A DNA stretch of 64,000 bases from the NCBI GenBank assembly GCA_035578175.1, contig JAQMRL010000015.1, positions 18,898,672 to 18,962,671 on the forward strand, given 5' to 3'. This stretch comes from Catonia carolina. Its lineage: Eukaryota; Arthropoda; Insecta; Hemiptera; Achilidae. The translations under genes were made by a program, and so were the position numbers. The notes beneath the pieces are model-generated. The model ran no database searches. It saw only the letters and a program-made list of their open reading frames with translations, and was not told the origin of the DNA. Positions within the stretch are counted from its first letter, which is position 1. Each line of letters opens with the position of its first letter. Below, piece after piece: positions 22,505 through 32,507 of this stretch.

Positions 22505-23050
22505 TATTATGTATTCTGTGTTGCATTTGTGTATGAAGAAATAGTTAAATTTAAGAGAGGTAGTTAAGGCTAAATTTTGTGTTCATTTTTTTTCTCTAAA
22601 ATAATGTACCTAAAGTAAATTGGTAGAGGGTTTTTGTCACAGGATATTTTATTAATGCTATTTCACAACTTTGCTAATGTTTACGTATTCATTTATTAAC
22701 ATTTTAGTTCTGTAATCATAAGTTTTAATTTTTATTTACATTTGTATTCTGTCTGTTTTATTTTTAATTTTATACTAACGTGATTTTTAATGTTATTTTG
22801 ATCATTTTCTCTTTTGTGTGCCTTAATTTTTTATGTAATAAGTGATGTAGTATTGGTATTAACTGTTTATTCATTTATTTTTTTATCAGTGCTTTTATTG
22901 TTGTGTTTTATGTATATTTTGTAATTAGAGAAACCCTTCTCCAAGCAAGGGCTTCGCTCTTTTGGAGGAGTAATAAATGAAATAAAATAAATAAATTATT
23001 TTTTCTCCCACAGGTTAAGAATCACTGCTCTAGTGGTCCAAACCAGCCTT

Positions 23051-23940
23051 ACCGATAATGACAAACAATTAAAGGAAGAACGAAATTATTTTACTCCGCT
23101 TAAAACAAAAGGAAAAACCATAAGATACAAATTTATAAGGAAAATATTATAATTAAGTTTATACTACAATATAAATTCTTTTCTGTATTTAGAATAGACC
23201 AATAAAACTGACATATATTTATTAACGACCAGGGAACTACAAGGCTTTCTAACAAACTAACTTATTCAAATCTATTAAACATAATAATTTATTTATTTAT
23301 TTATAATTAAACTTATATCCGTTTTCGATAAAATGTTGCATACATTTTAAATACTAATATGATTTACGTTTTGGATTTACCAAATCTAAAATTGATATGA
23401 ATCAACGGGATTTAAATTTATAATTATTTATTTTTACGTAAATTACAATACGTATTTGATACCGGGAGCCGTTTTTATTAGAGCAAATAAAAATTCCAAT
23501 CTATTTGCGATATTTATCGTAAAACTTATTACTACTCATGAATACAATTTTCTTTCCAATTAACCTTAAAGAATGATATTTAAGAAAATTCTATAATGCT
23601 GTTCTTGGTACTGGTCCAGATATTAATAGCTCTTGGTATCACTTTAAAAATATGAATGATTAGAATAACATATTAATTTATTACACTAGTGACTTGAGGA
23701 ATCTATCACTACAATAAAAATTGAAATGTTTGACTTTTTTAAAAAAATTATTGTCTGAAATATTCACGTTTTTGTCAGTATCATCAATTCATAGTAGTGT
23801 TCTCCTATATACAAATTTTTTCGCAGAACTTCGTTTTGTTTAAGTGCAGGACTTCAAAATATCACCCATTTTATTTTCAATCGGAAAAAAACTTTTAGGA
23901 TAAGCCTTAAAATATAAAGAAAAGCTCTTAGCATTATATA
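23051..23940. other. AT-rich, no gene seen
   Basis: No recognised element or frame. Confidence 0.4.
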
Positions 23941-24019
23941 CGAGGGTTATCCAGAAAATAACCTTCGTTTTGAAATAAAAATTAACCGAATGAAGATACA
24001 AAAACTTTATTATATAGGC

Positions 24020-24318
24020 CTACATATTAAAACTACAGTTTTTCTCTATTTTTTGACATAGTCGCCAAACAGATTCAAGCACTTGTCGTACCTTGGAACA
24101 GTCTTTGAAATACCCTCTGCATAAAATTCTGCCACCTGTGAATGTAGCCAAACCATTCACGGCGTTTTGAAGCTCTTTGTCATTGGCGAACCGCTGAGAT
24201 GCAAGCAACCGCTTCATGTTCGGGAACAGGTGAAAGTCACTAGGAGCCAAGTCCGGGCTGTATAGGGGATGATCGAAAACGTCCCATTTAAACTTGGCTA
24301 AAAGTTCATTTGTTCTTC
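24020..24318 (-). pseudogene. Mariner transposase C-terminus, left arm
   Basis: FKWDVFDHPLYSPDLAPSD, FHLFPNMKRLLASQRFANDK and QNAVNG are readable, with the third catalytic Asp in LAPSD. A frameshift after QNAVNG scrambles the last ~45 residues relative to the right arm. Confidence 0.8.
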
Positions 24319-24329
24319 GAGCTGTATGT

Positions 24330-24627
24330 GGGTGAGAAAACAAATGAATTTTTGGCCAAGTTTAAATGGGACGTTTTCGATTATCCCCCATACAGCCGGG
24401 ACTTGGCTCCTAGTGACTTTCACCTGTTCCCGAACATGAAGCGGTGGCTTGCATTTCAGCGGTTCGCCAATGACGAAGAGCATCAAAACGCCGACGAAGA
24501 GCATCAAAACGCCGTGAATGGTTGGCTACATTCACAGGTGGCAAATTTTAATGCAGAGGGTATTTCAAAGACTGTTCCAAGGTACGACAAGTGCTTGAAT
24601 CTGTTTGGCGACTATTTCGAAAAATAG
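24330..24627 (+). pseudogene. Mariner transposase C-terminus, right arm
   Basis: Shows FLAKFKWDVFDYPPYSRDLA, PSDFHLFPNMKRWLAFQRF and the end KTVPRYDKCLNLFGDYFEK. A 21 bp in-frame tandem duplication at about 24474-24515 repeats DEEHQNA. N-terminal DNA-binding and first two catalytic residues are absent. Confidence 0.8.
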
Positions 24628-24819
24628 AGAAAAACTGTAGTTTTAATATGTAGGCCTATATAATATAGTTTTTGTATCTTTACTCGTTTGCTTTTTATTT
24701 CAAAACGGAGGTTATTTTCTGGATACCCTCGTACATAAAATATTGTTTATGTTAGTGTCAACAGAAGTGTATCTGTTCAATTATTATATCAAGTAAAAGT
24801 GGCGGTCTTGTCATATGAA

Positions 24820-24897
<78 letters not shown>
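24820..24897 (+). repeat. (ATT)n microsatellite
   Basis: About 26 ATT units; the long isoleucine frame on the minus strand is only this repeat. Confidence 0.95.
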
Positions 24898-25363
24898 GGA
24901 TAGCATAAAAAGTGACAGACAGTTTAAATAAACTAAATCGTTTCTTTTAGATTGACACATAAGAAAATAACAATAATAAAAAATAATATCAATACACCTT
25001 TCTATTTTTATGAGTAATCGTTTACACATAAAAATTGTCCTCTAAACTGAGTTTTCTTGAAAAAATAAATATTATTATTATTTATTTATGTATTGTGAAT
25101 CATATATGATAATAAAGTTAAATACATAATGAATACTTTGTATTCTCTTGTTGGTACAAAAATGACTGTTCACACCTTTCTATTTTGTAAATAAGCAAGG
25201 TTATACGTATTGTAAGATACATTATTTGTATAAAAATTAATCTGAAAATTCTCTTGAATTTAATTTTATGAAAAGGAATTCTGGTTTACACTGAAGCCAA
25301 GATTCCTCTTCCACACTAATCCCTGCTAAATGTTACAAATTATGTAAAAATACGTACGAGTAT
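24898..25363. other. No gene seen
   Basis: AT-rich, unassigned. Confidence 0.4.
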
Positions 25364-25373
25364 ATTTTTTAAT

Positions 25374-25553
25374 TTTATTTTATTTTTATTGAGTGATGAT
25401 GCCTACATAAGCCTTGGGCTTGTGCATAGGTAATGATATGTGGTGATTTACAGATGAAAAAAATACCAGACCTGATCGGGAATCGAACCCGGGACCCGGA
25501 ATAGTAGCCAGTTGCGCTGACCACTAAACCACGGGCCGGCCCGTGGTGTATTT
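25374..25553 (-). mobile_element. SINE B (tRNA-headed)
   Basis: On the minus strand: A-box-like TGGTTTAGTGGTCAGCG, B box GGGTTCGATTCCC, body with CAAGCCCAAGGCTTATGTAG, and an ATAAAAATAAAAT tail. The 10 bp duplication ATTTTTTAAT flanks it (25364-25373, 25554-25563). The head is the GC-rich palindrome ACGGGCCGGCCCGT. Confidence 0.9.
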
Positions 25554-25626
25554 ATTTTTTAATCATAAAAATGTATGGACTATGAAATCTGTTCAATTTA
25601 AGAACAACGAGAAACTTCATGCCCAA

Positions 25627-25735
25627 TTTTTTTTTGTTTTTATTGAGTGATGATGCCTACATAAGCCTTGGGCTTGTGCGTAGGATATGCGGTGATTTAC
25701 AGATGAAAAAATGCCAGACCTGACCGGGAATCGAA
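25627..25735 (-). mobile_element. Truncated SINE B inside SINE A
   Basis: Poly-A tail side TTTTTATTGAGTGATGATGC through GACCGGGAATCGA; the tRNA head beyond the B box is missing. Confidence 0.8.
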
Positions 25736-26098
25736 TTACATGAGGATTATGCTTATGAGGTGTAGTCGTATGCAGAATCAGGCCGATAATTCCTGAAAAA
25801 ATACGGTTAATTGAACCACCACCATCAAAGTACAACGGTAACAACTGCTTATAATCTGGCAACTGAAAAAATGACACTGGTCTGTGTATCCGCTAAATGC
25901 TAGTGGAAATAGCTGCCCCCACTGTGTTTGATTTTGGTCCCCAATGTTGCTTGTGCAAGTATGTTCTCATTACAAAATATAATTACATGGTTTAAATTTA
26001 AAATATACAGTTATGTTGGAAGAAGCTCCAAACGAATTTTAATGGATGAGTACTGGCTACAATTTAATTTACCAATTTATTTTATTCAAATCTGTATA

Positions 26099-26317
26099 TT
26101 ATTCCACCGTCCATTTACCTGATAATCCCCCTAGACGCCTTAAAAGACGCTGGAGTTGAGACCTGCTAATTTGATATACAAATTTCATTCTTGGGGAGGC
26201 ACCAATGGGGACCCTACCCCTCTCATGCCTATCATGTCATTTACATTATTATCATAATCATCACATTTGCTTGTAAAATTTTACAGTTGTAAATAAAGAA
26301 TTAAAGAGAGAAAAAAA
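26099..26317 (+). mobile_element. LINE 3' end with poly-A, nested in SINE A
   Basis: Contains a relic of an ORF2 C-terminus (PDNPPRRLKRRW), CCCCTCTCATGCCTATCATG, AATAAAG and an A8 tail. TCTGTATA occurs on both sides (26091-26098, 26319-26326), a target duplication. The same 3' UTR occurs at 58043-58150. Confidence 0.75.
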
Positions 26318-26422
26318 ATCTGTATAAAAGTACCTTTTAACATTTGAACCACGAACCTTCATCTCCACAAATCAGCTGTTAATTTATTTACAATGTAACT
26401 TTTATTTTTACCATTTTCTTCT

Positions 26423-26815
26423 GTTGTTAAGGTAAACAGTCGAAAGGCTGGTTTGAACCTTTAGAGGTTTTACTTAGTAAAAACGAGGAGTGGGGTGGTT
26501 TACAATGCCTTCCTCACTGAGTTGAAAAAATTTTACTTATCAACAAGCCAGGCCCTCCAAAAAGCACCTCGTTTCCACTCTACAAATGACACCTTCACTT
26601 CATTCACCACAGGGTCTGACTGTTTAATGAAATTCATTACTCTCAGAGGAGATAACTCTAACTAGTGTCTTTTACACCTCCACCTCTTCTGTTCTTAAAT
26701 AGTTCAGTTATATAATGGGCTATGTGATAAAAAAACAGAAGTATTTATTGTAGCCCTGAAACCAACAAACAGTTCGAGGGCAATCAATAACAATCCACCT
26801 GCCCGTTATGGGCAC
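26423..26815 (-). mobile_element. Family E, nearly full length
   Basis: From TTGTTAAGGTAAACAGTCGA (tail side) through CACTTCATTCACCACAGGGT to CACCTGCCCGTTATGGGCA (5' end). The small internal frame is interrupted. Confidence 0.85.
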
Positions 26816-26818
26816 ATT

Positions 26819-27047
26819 TTCTTCTATAGAGCTTAATTTAGCGTCAATTAGTGATTTTCCATATTCAAACAGTAATCGAACTTTCCGTTGTCGAATAGTA
26901 GTTGATTTTCATTTTGCGTCATTTACTCATTATTAAAATTAGGTTATGTTTTTCTTTTTGCATTATATATTAAGATTAAACTTAGTTTATATGGGTTATT
27001 ATTTACATTGGCAAGAGAAAGTCGTGTGAGTTTTTCACAGCAGGTTT
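26819..27047 (+). mobile_element. Family A 3' third
   Basis: From TTCTATAGAGCTTAATTTAG through TTGATTTTCATTTTGCGTCA to GGCAAGAGAAAGTCGTGTGA and a mutated end. Confidence 0.8.
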
Positions 27048-28334
27048 GTTCATCGTCTTCTTTTATTTGAATTATACTTACAAACAAACAAAATAAAACT
27101 GCAGTAATTAAAAATTTATTTTAACAACTTCAAAACGTTTTTACCATGTGCATCACTCTTAAGAAAGTAAAACAAAAATTCAAAAGTAATTCTATTATTA
27201 ACGGACAGGAAGGAAACCATTGAAATTAAATTTCTTAATTCTTTTATCAAATAACAATACATGTTTGTAATTGGCCACAGAAAAGTTAAACAAAACTTAA
27301 TATTTGTAAATAATCCCATAACATCTAATAACCTTTCATAAACATTGATACACCTGAGAATATACGAAAACATAATTTCTCATAACCCTCAATATCAAAG
27401 AATTAGAGTTTTTTTAAATTATTAAAATCGTAATTACCAGTATTTTGTGAGAATCGTTACACCTGCTGTAAAATAACTATAGATCATTTAAAGTAATTAG
27501 GACTTCTATAAATTTACAAATAATTATAAAATTATGCTAAACGATTAGACCTACAAATTTATTAAAGAAAGAACATTGTAGGTCAAAAAATAATTGATAA
27601 ATTTATGTACATAAAAATATATTTATGCAGTATATAAAAAAATTTAACTATAGAAAATTAACCTTAATTAAATTATATTAAATTTCCTTATTAAATTTAA
27701 CGAACATTTATTAAATAACTTTGCAAAAAAATTAATTTGTAACATATTTTTTAATAGATACTGTCAAATTACAATGAGTAATCGTGGGATAATACACCAG
27801 TTTTTAATATAATTAATAATACAATAGCCTAATAAAAATTATGTAAATTATTTTTGACATTATTGTTTTTTTATTCCGAACTTTTATTCTTTATTCGTAG
27901 ACTGTACATTTTAGTATAACGACCGAAAAAAATTGTAATTTTGAATAAAAAATTACGTGAAAAATAAACAGAAAATATTTTTTTAACGAATTTATTCCAG
28001 TGGATAACCGAAGAATTGAAAAATAAAAATAAATTATTAATAACAATTGAGAACAAACAAAAGAAAATTTATTAAAGAATAGAGATAACAAAAATCATAT
28101 AGAATACAAGTAGACCAAGAAGCAGTGTAAAAATTTAAAATTGTAACAAATATTACATACAATTTTTTGTGGACAGACCAAGCAAATTCCTGATCCTCTT
28201 TTGTGGTCTGTGCATTGGTATAACCTTCCCATTCCCAACACCAAATTTTTGACTTCATAAAATGTTGCCTATATTATTTTAAATGATAAAGTTTATTTAT
28301 TTATGTAATATTTAAATTTTTAAACCAAGTTCAC
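27048..28334. other. AT-rich, no gene seen
   Basis: Several short frames, none with recognisable motifs or shared with other parts of the window. Confidence 0.45.
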
Positions 28335-28720
28335 ATTGGAGGGCTCAAATAGCAGTATCAAGATAAACTGTTTAGCTTTTGCAGATGAATAAGAAATTGT
28401 TTCTAGAAAGATGAAAACAGCAATAAAACAAATCAATGTGTTTAAAAAACAAACAGGAAAAGCAAGACTACAGATTTCCTATGAGAAAACTAAATTTACA
28501 ACGAACATCAAGACAGCTCCGAGCCACCTGAAGACAGAATACGAGAAATTGGGGAAGGTGATAGCTTTAAGAACCTTGGGAAGGCAATACAACCACCAAA
28601 GACCAGTGAAAAGGAGGCGAACAGCAACAGACGAGGAAAGATGGCTGGTGCACTTCGAGGAACTCACCACTTGTTTAAGTAGAGCAATTTCAAGACAAGC
28701 CAAGATTATACATTACTAGC
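28335..28720 (+). pseudogene. LINE reverse transcriptase palm fragment
   Basis: A degenerate frame contains CLAFADE where active enzymes have a Y/F-A-D-D box, then MKTAIKQINVFKKQTGKARL, QISYEKTKF and, after a frameshift, GEGDSFKNLGKAIQPP, matching the KVxxFKYLG block downstream of the RT active site. There are several stops and frameshifts. An old non-LTR relic; termini not seen. Confidence 0.65.
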
Positions 28721-28768
28721 ATGCCCCTACGCGACTTTGCACGCGAAAAATGATATAATCACTTTTTT

Positions 28769-30733
28769 ACTTTCTCTTGCCTATATGAATATACAGGGTG
28801 ATTCATGAAGTTCTCCCCCCACTTCTACAGCACATTGTACTAGTAAAAATAATGAAAAAATGTTATATAAACATAGGTCCGAAAACGCTTCGTTAGCGAG
28901 TTACAGCTAGCGAAAGTTTCGCCTGGATTTCAGTTCACCAGGTGAAATGAGGTCTTCCTGGAATTGTGGTAAGGTAGATTAAGGGGCAAATTCAATCATT
29001 TCTTATGGTTTTTGATCTGATAAATTGAATAAAACAGGTCCCAGATCTGTAAGTTAAATAGTTTTTAAGAAAACCAGTGTCAAATGCAAAAAATGGAGTG
29101 AAAAACTTATTTTTTCATCTTTGGGCAAGGATAACTGTGTTATTTCACCAAGAAACAGTTAAAATTTTTCAATAAAACATGTAGAAAATTTTATTCTGAA
29201 CAAACCGGTGTAAATTAAGTACACAGAAAGCGAATAGATGTTTGATTAAATGAGTTTTTATTCATAAGAGTACAAAGTAAAATTAACCGGAAAAACTAAA
29301 ATGAAAAAATGTGTTTTTTTCACTCCATTTTTTTTGCATTTGACACTGGTTTTCTCAAAAACTATTCGCTTTCTGTGTACTTTATTTACACCGGTTTGTT
29401 CAGAATAAAATTTTCTACATTTTTTATTGAAAAATTTTAACTGTTTCTTGGTGAAATAACAAAGTTATTCTTGCCCAAAGATGAAAAAATGTGATTTTCA
29501 CTCCATTTTTTGCATTTGACACTGGTTTTCTCAAAAACTATTTAACTTACAGTTCTGGGACCTGTTTTATTCAATTTATCAGATCAAAAACCATAAGAAA
29601 TGATTGAATTCGCCCCTCAATCTACCTTACCACAATTCCAGGAAGACCTCATTTCACCTGGTGAACTGAAATCCAGGCGAAATTTCGCTAGCTGTAACTC
29701 GCTAACGAAGCGTTTTCGGACCTATGTTTATATAACATTTTTTCATTATTTTTACTAGTACAATGTGCTGTAGAAGTGGGGGGAGAACTTCATGAATCAC
29801 CCTGTATAAGAAGGAAAGTATTGTTTTCATGTCGATTTTTCGAAATCGAGTTTTCACCGGATCTATACGTTTTCAGACCCCCTGAACCCAAAAAACATGT
29901 TTTTAGCGATTGGTCTGTGTGTGTGTGTGTGTCTGTGTGTGTGTGTGTGAACAGAATATCTCATGAACGGAACATCGTACGAACTTGAAACTTGAAACTT
30001 AAGTTACATACCACTACCGGACGCGACACGAACATTTTCATCAAAATCGGTCAACCGGAAGTAGTAGTTTATTCGTATAATTTTTCAGTTTTTTGCGATT
30101 TTCTCAAAAACTGGTCCTACGATTTTTTTTAAAAATCGCCTATTTTACTCAATTTTTTATTCTCTACAAGATAGGGTAGGCGCCATGTTTGCTGAAATTC
30201 TCGGTGAGGCTGTTTTCACGTAAAAACGTTGTTTTTTTAAGATTACGGCTTTAATATAAATTTTAGCGCAAAAACTTATATAATAAAAGTTGTAGAGAAT
30301 TTAAAAACCTACAACTTTTGTTTCAGACGTTTTTTTGTATGACGCTTAGTTTAGTAGTAATTAGCGATTTTCTGATTTTTTCTCACGAAAACGTGTGAAA
30401 AATCGATTTTGTTAAGATTTTGGCCTTAGTATGCATTTTACGACAAAAGTGTATATAACCAAATTTATAGGAAATTTAAAGATCTACAACTTTTATTTAT
30501 CGTATTTTTCTCTACAGAGCCTAGTTTAGCGTGAAATAGTGATTTTCCGTATTTTTAAGCCAGACTGAGGTTGATTTTCATTTTGAGTGTTTCACTCATG
30601 ATTAAAATAAGGTTATGTTTATTGAGGTTAGTTTTTTGTTTATTTCTAATATTTTATTACTAATGTTAAATTATATTGTAAATTATTTGCATTGGCAAGA
30701 GAAAGTTGTGTGAGTGTTTCACACCAGATTTTT
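28769..30733 (+). mobile_element. Family A, full length, with nested foldback MITE
   Basis: ACTTTCTCTTGCCTATATGA at 28769 and resumption with AAGAAGGAAAGTATTGTTTT after the MITE, a TG tract (29916-29950), GGTCAACCGGAAGTAGTAG, and the complete 3' end GGCAAGAGAAAGTTGTGTGA, hairpin, CACCAGATTTTTT. Excluding the MITE it is ~955 bp. With the copies at 12341 and 46353 it defines the family. Confidence 0.9.
28794..29804. mobile_element. 1 kb MITE with ~450 bp inverted arms
   Basis: Starts CAGGGTGATTCATGAAGTTC and ends with its complement, between TA sites (28792-28793, 29805-29806). The arms stay inverted nearly to the centre around 29290-29330. TA targeting and the GGGTGATTCA terminus suggest Tc1/mariner transposase. 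An arm segment (the CATTTGACACTGG... block) is also duplicated within the right arm (near 29335 and 29512). No ORF. Confidence 0.9.
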
Positions 30734-30972
30734 TTAATATATAGCAGAAGTTGTGTAGCTGCTAGTGTTGAAGCTCGGTCGCGTTTATATTGAAGGCGAG
30801 ATTCTCGTTGTTTCTCCGTTTCAAATGCTCTCGAAGTTGAAGCTCGTTCGCGGATTTGTAGAAGTCGAGATTCTCGTTGTTCCTCTGTTTCAGCAGTTCT
30901 GGCTATTTGAATTTTTTTTTTTTTTTTTGCTTTTAAAGATTTTCTTCCTAGTGATGGTTTCTTTGATGGCAT
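30734..30972 (-). pseudogene. Helitron-type replicase, N-terminal fragment
   Basis: From ATG at 30972: MPSKKPSLGRKSLKAKKKKK, then two repeats of the type EEQRESRLLQIRERAS / EKQRESRLQYKRDRAS. Basic N-termini with tandem (E/K)QRESRL...R.RAS repeats are characteristic of arthropod Helitron-like proteins that carry Rep and Pif1-helicase domains further on. The frame runs into the 3' end of the family A copy after about 80 residues, so Rep and helicase are absent. Either an autonomous Helitron was cut by the A insertion or this is a captured fragment. Confidence 0.65.
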
Positions 30973-31214
30973 TATTGAAAATGGAACAAAACAAAAAAAC
31001 AAAACAAAACAACCCACAAAAAATATTGTCAAAACCAAAAACTTAAATCTACGTTGAATAAAATAAAAGTCAAAATAAAATATCAAACCAATTGATCACT
31101 CACCAATTAAACGAAAATTAAAAAAAATTAAAGCAACACGGAACTTTACTTTTATAAAATACTCAACAAAACAAAATTGTATCAACATATTAAAATACAA
31201 TAAAATGTTATGCT

Positions 31215-31580
31215 GATCCCAAGCCGCTGAAATGAGGTTTTTAAGAAGGGTGAAAAGCTGTTTGAGGCGGGATCTAATACATAACGAGGAAATTAGATCT
31301 GAGTTGGGTGCATTTACTCTGAATGAAAAAGTGGAGGAGTCCTGTAATCAATGGAGGGAACATTTAGAACGGATACCAGAGGAGAGATACTCTTAAAAGT
31401 AACAGAATAATATGTTCCAGTCAGAAGAAGGGAGGTGGGAAGATCTCGAAGAAGATGGCAGTTGTCCAGATGTTTGGGCTAGGGATATCTTGTGTTTGTG
31501 TATAAGTTCAGGATGGTGTGTGAATTCAGAATAGGCTTAAGCCTAATCCTTAATAGTAAAAAGAAGAAGAAAAAAATCAC
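31215..31580 (+). pseudogene. LINE ORF2 C-terminal relic
   Basis: AAEMRFLRRVKSCLRRDLIH, NEEIRSELGAFTLNEKVEE and QWREHLERIPEERYS are readable, followed by frameshifted remains and the 3' tail TAGTAAAAAGAAGAAGAAA. Sequence and GAAGAA tail match the insertion at 149-432, so both are one non-LTR family. Confidence 0.75.
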
Positions 31581-32405
31581 GTTGAGATTGGTTAATTATT
31601 ATTTTCGGATAAAAATAGTAACAAATGTACTCCGTTCTGACTTGAGTAAAATATAAATAAAAAATCTATTTACCTGACCTATATATATATAAATAGTATT
31701 AGAATACATTATATTACAAATAAATAAATAATTTAAACTAACTTTTATAAGATTAAATATAATGTGTAGACATGTTTTATAAAATGTACTGACTGCATTG
31801 AGAATAGTACATGTAGCAAAATTAATCGAATGGATGTGTCTTGTTCATGGTAGAACATGCATGTAATTTAGTAGTAAATACAATATAATGTACATGAACG
31901 TTTTAAATAATAGAATACATAAATAGGAGAGTGTTTGTGTGAGAGAGAGGAGTTTTTGAAAGGGAGAGTGATACAGAATGTAAAAGATAGTTTTAACTAC
32001 AAACTGCAACAATGTCATAGTATTTTTTCTTTCAATTAAGTAACATTATTCGAATGGCATGTCTTTAATAAAAAAATTCTATTGAAAGAATCTCTCTCTG
32101 TACTGTGTTTATGTTCACAAATGAGAGATTTATGCAAATTACGAATAAAATATCTGTGTACAACCATCTATTTCGTGTCTAAGGATATTGATTTTATTTT
32201 TCAGTTATGTAATCCTGTTGGATAAAAATTACATCAATTATTTTACAAGTGGAAGGCATTTATCTGTACTAATATTATAATAAAATAATGTTTGTTTGTA
32301 TGAGGTAATCTCAGAAAGTAATTAACCGATTTAAAAAATGTTTTCACTGTTGAAAAGCTTAGTGTTTCCTCAGTAACAAAGGATATAATGCTGTTACCCT
32401 ACCTA
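31581..32405. other. AT-rich, no gene seen
   Basis: Nothing recognised. Confidence 0.4.
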
Positions 32406-32507
32406 TTTTTACTCGCTCTTGTCCTGTAATAATATAAAAAGTCTGGTGTAAGAAACTCATACAACTTTTTCTTTCCGATGTAAATAAGTAAACATACACC
32501 ATGTTTA
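32406..32507. mobile_element. Two family A termini side by side
   Basis: TTTTTACTCGCTCTTGTCCT (plus-strand 5' end) is followed by GTCTGGTGTAAGAAACTCAT...TTTTCTTTCCGATGTAAAT (minus-strand 3' end). Both are degenerate. Confidence 0.55.

Larger units (their letters stand above)
21435..23027. mobile_element. Non-autonomous hAT element
   Basis: Ends CAGTGATTCTCACTCAACC and (inverted) CAGTGATTCTTAACCTGTGG. Flanks are the 8 bp duplications CTCTAGAG (21427-21434) and CTCTAGTG (23028-23035); 8 bp is the hAT hallmark. The target is the CTCTAGAG of family E. No hAT transposase frame; the only coding matter is a nested mariner. Confidence 0.85.
19124..23050 (+). mobile_element. Single family E copy expanded by serial insertions
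   Basis: E segments appear in consensus order: head TAACAGGCAGGTGGAGTG (19128-19240), AACAGAAGA...TTATCTCCTCT (20590-20640), CCTCTGAGAATAATGAATT (20792-20812), TTTTCAGAAAGCCTGGC...ATACT (21392-21424) and CTCTAGTGGTCCAAACCAGCC (23028-23048). Between them lie a Tc1-like element, SINE C, a palindromic retroelement terminus and a hAT element. About 80 bp of E (the TGTGGTGAATGAAG part) is missing. Confidence 0.75.
23941..24731. mobile_element. Palindromic mariner: two 3' halves joined head to head
   Basis: TA sites at 23939-23940 and 24732-24733. Both ends are the same terminus (CGAGGGTTATCCAGAAAATA and inverted CGAGGGTATCCAGAAAATAA), and each arm encodes the transposase C-terminus pointing outward: minus strand 24020-24318 and plus strand 24330-24627. 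A normal mariner has different 5' and 3' sequences inside its terminal repeats; here the 5' half has been replaced by an inverted copy of the 3' half. Confidence 0.85.
25564..26382 (-). mobile_element. SINE A broken by three insertions
   Basis: SINE A pieces in order: AAATCTGTTCAATTTAAGAA (from ~25585), TGAGGTGTAGTCGTATGCAG to GGTAACAACTGC (25738-25865), ATTCAAATCTGTATA (26085-26098) and TCTGTATAAAAGTACC to the B box and CAGCTGTTAA (26319-26382). The gaps hold a truncated SINE B, an unknown ~220 bp segment and a LINE 3' end. Confidence 0.75.

Noticed and set aside
24811..25029. 72-codon frame rich in isoleucine
   Set aside because: Product of the (ATT)n repeat.
28037..28258. 73-codon minus-strand frame (MKSKIWCWEWEGYTN...)
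   Set aside because: Looks slightly protein-like but has no recognisable motif and lies in AT-rich sequence with no repeat or conservation evidence.
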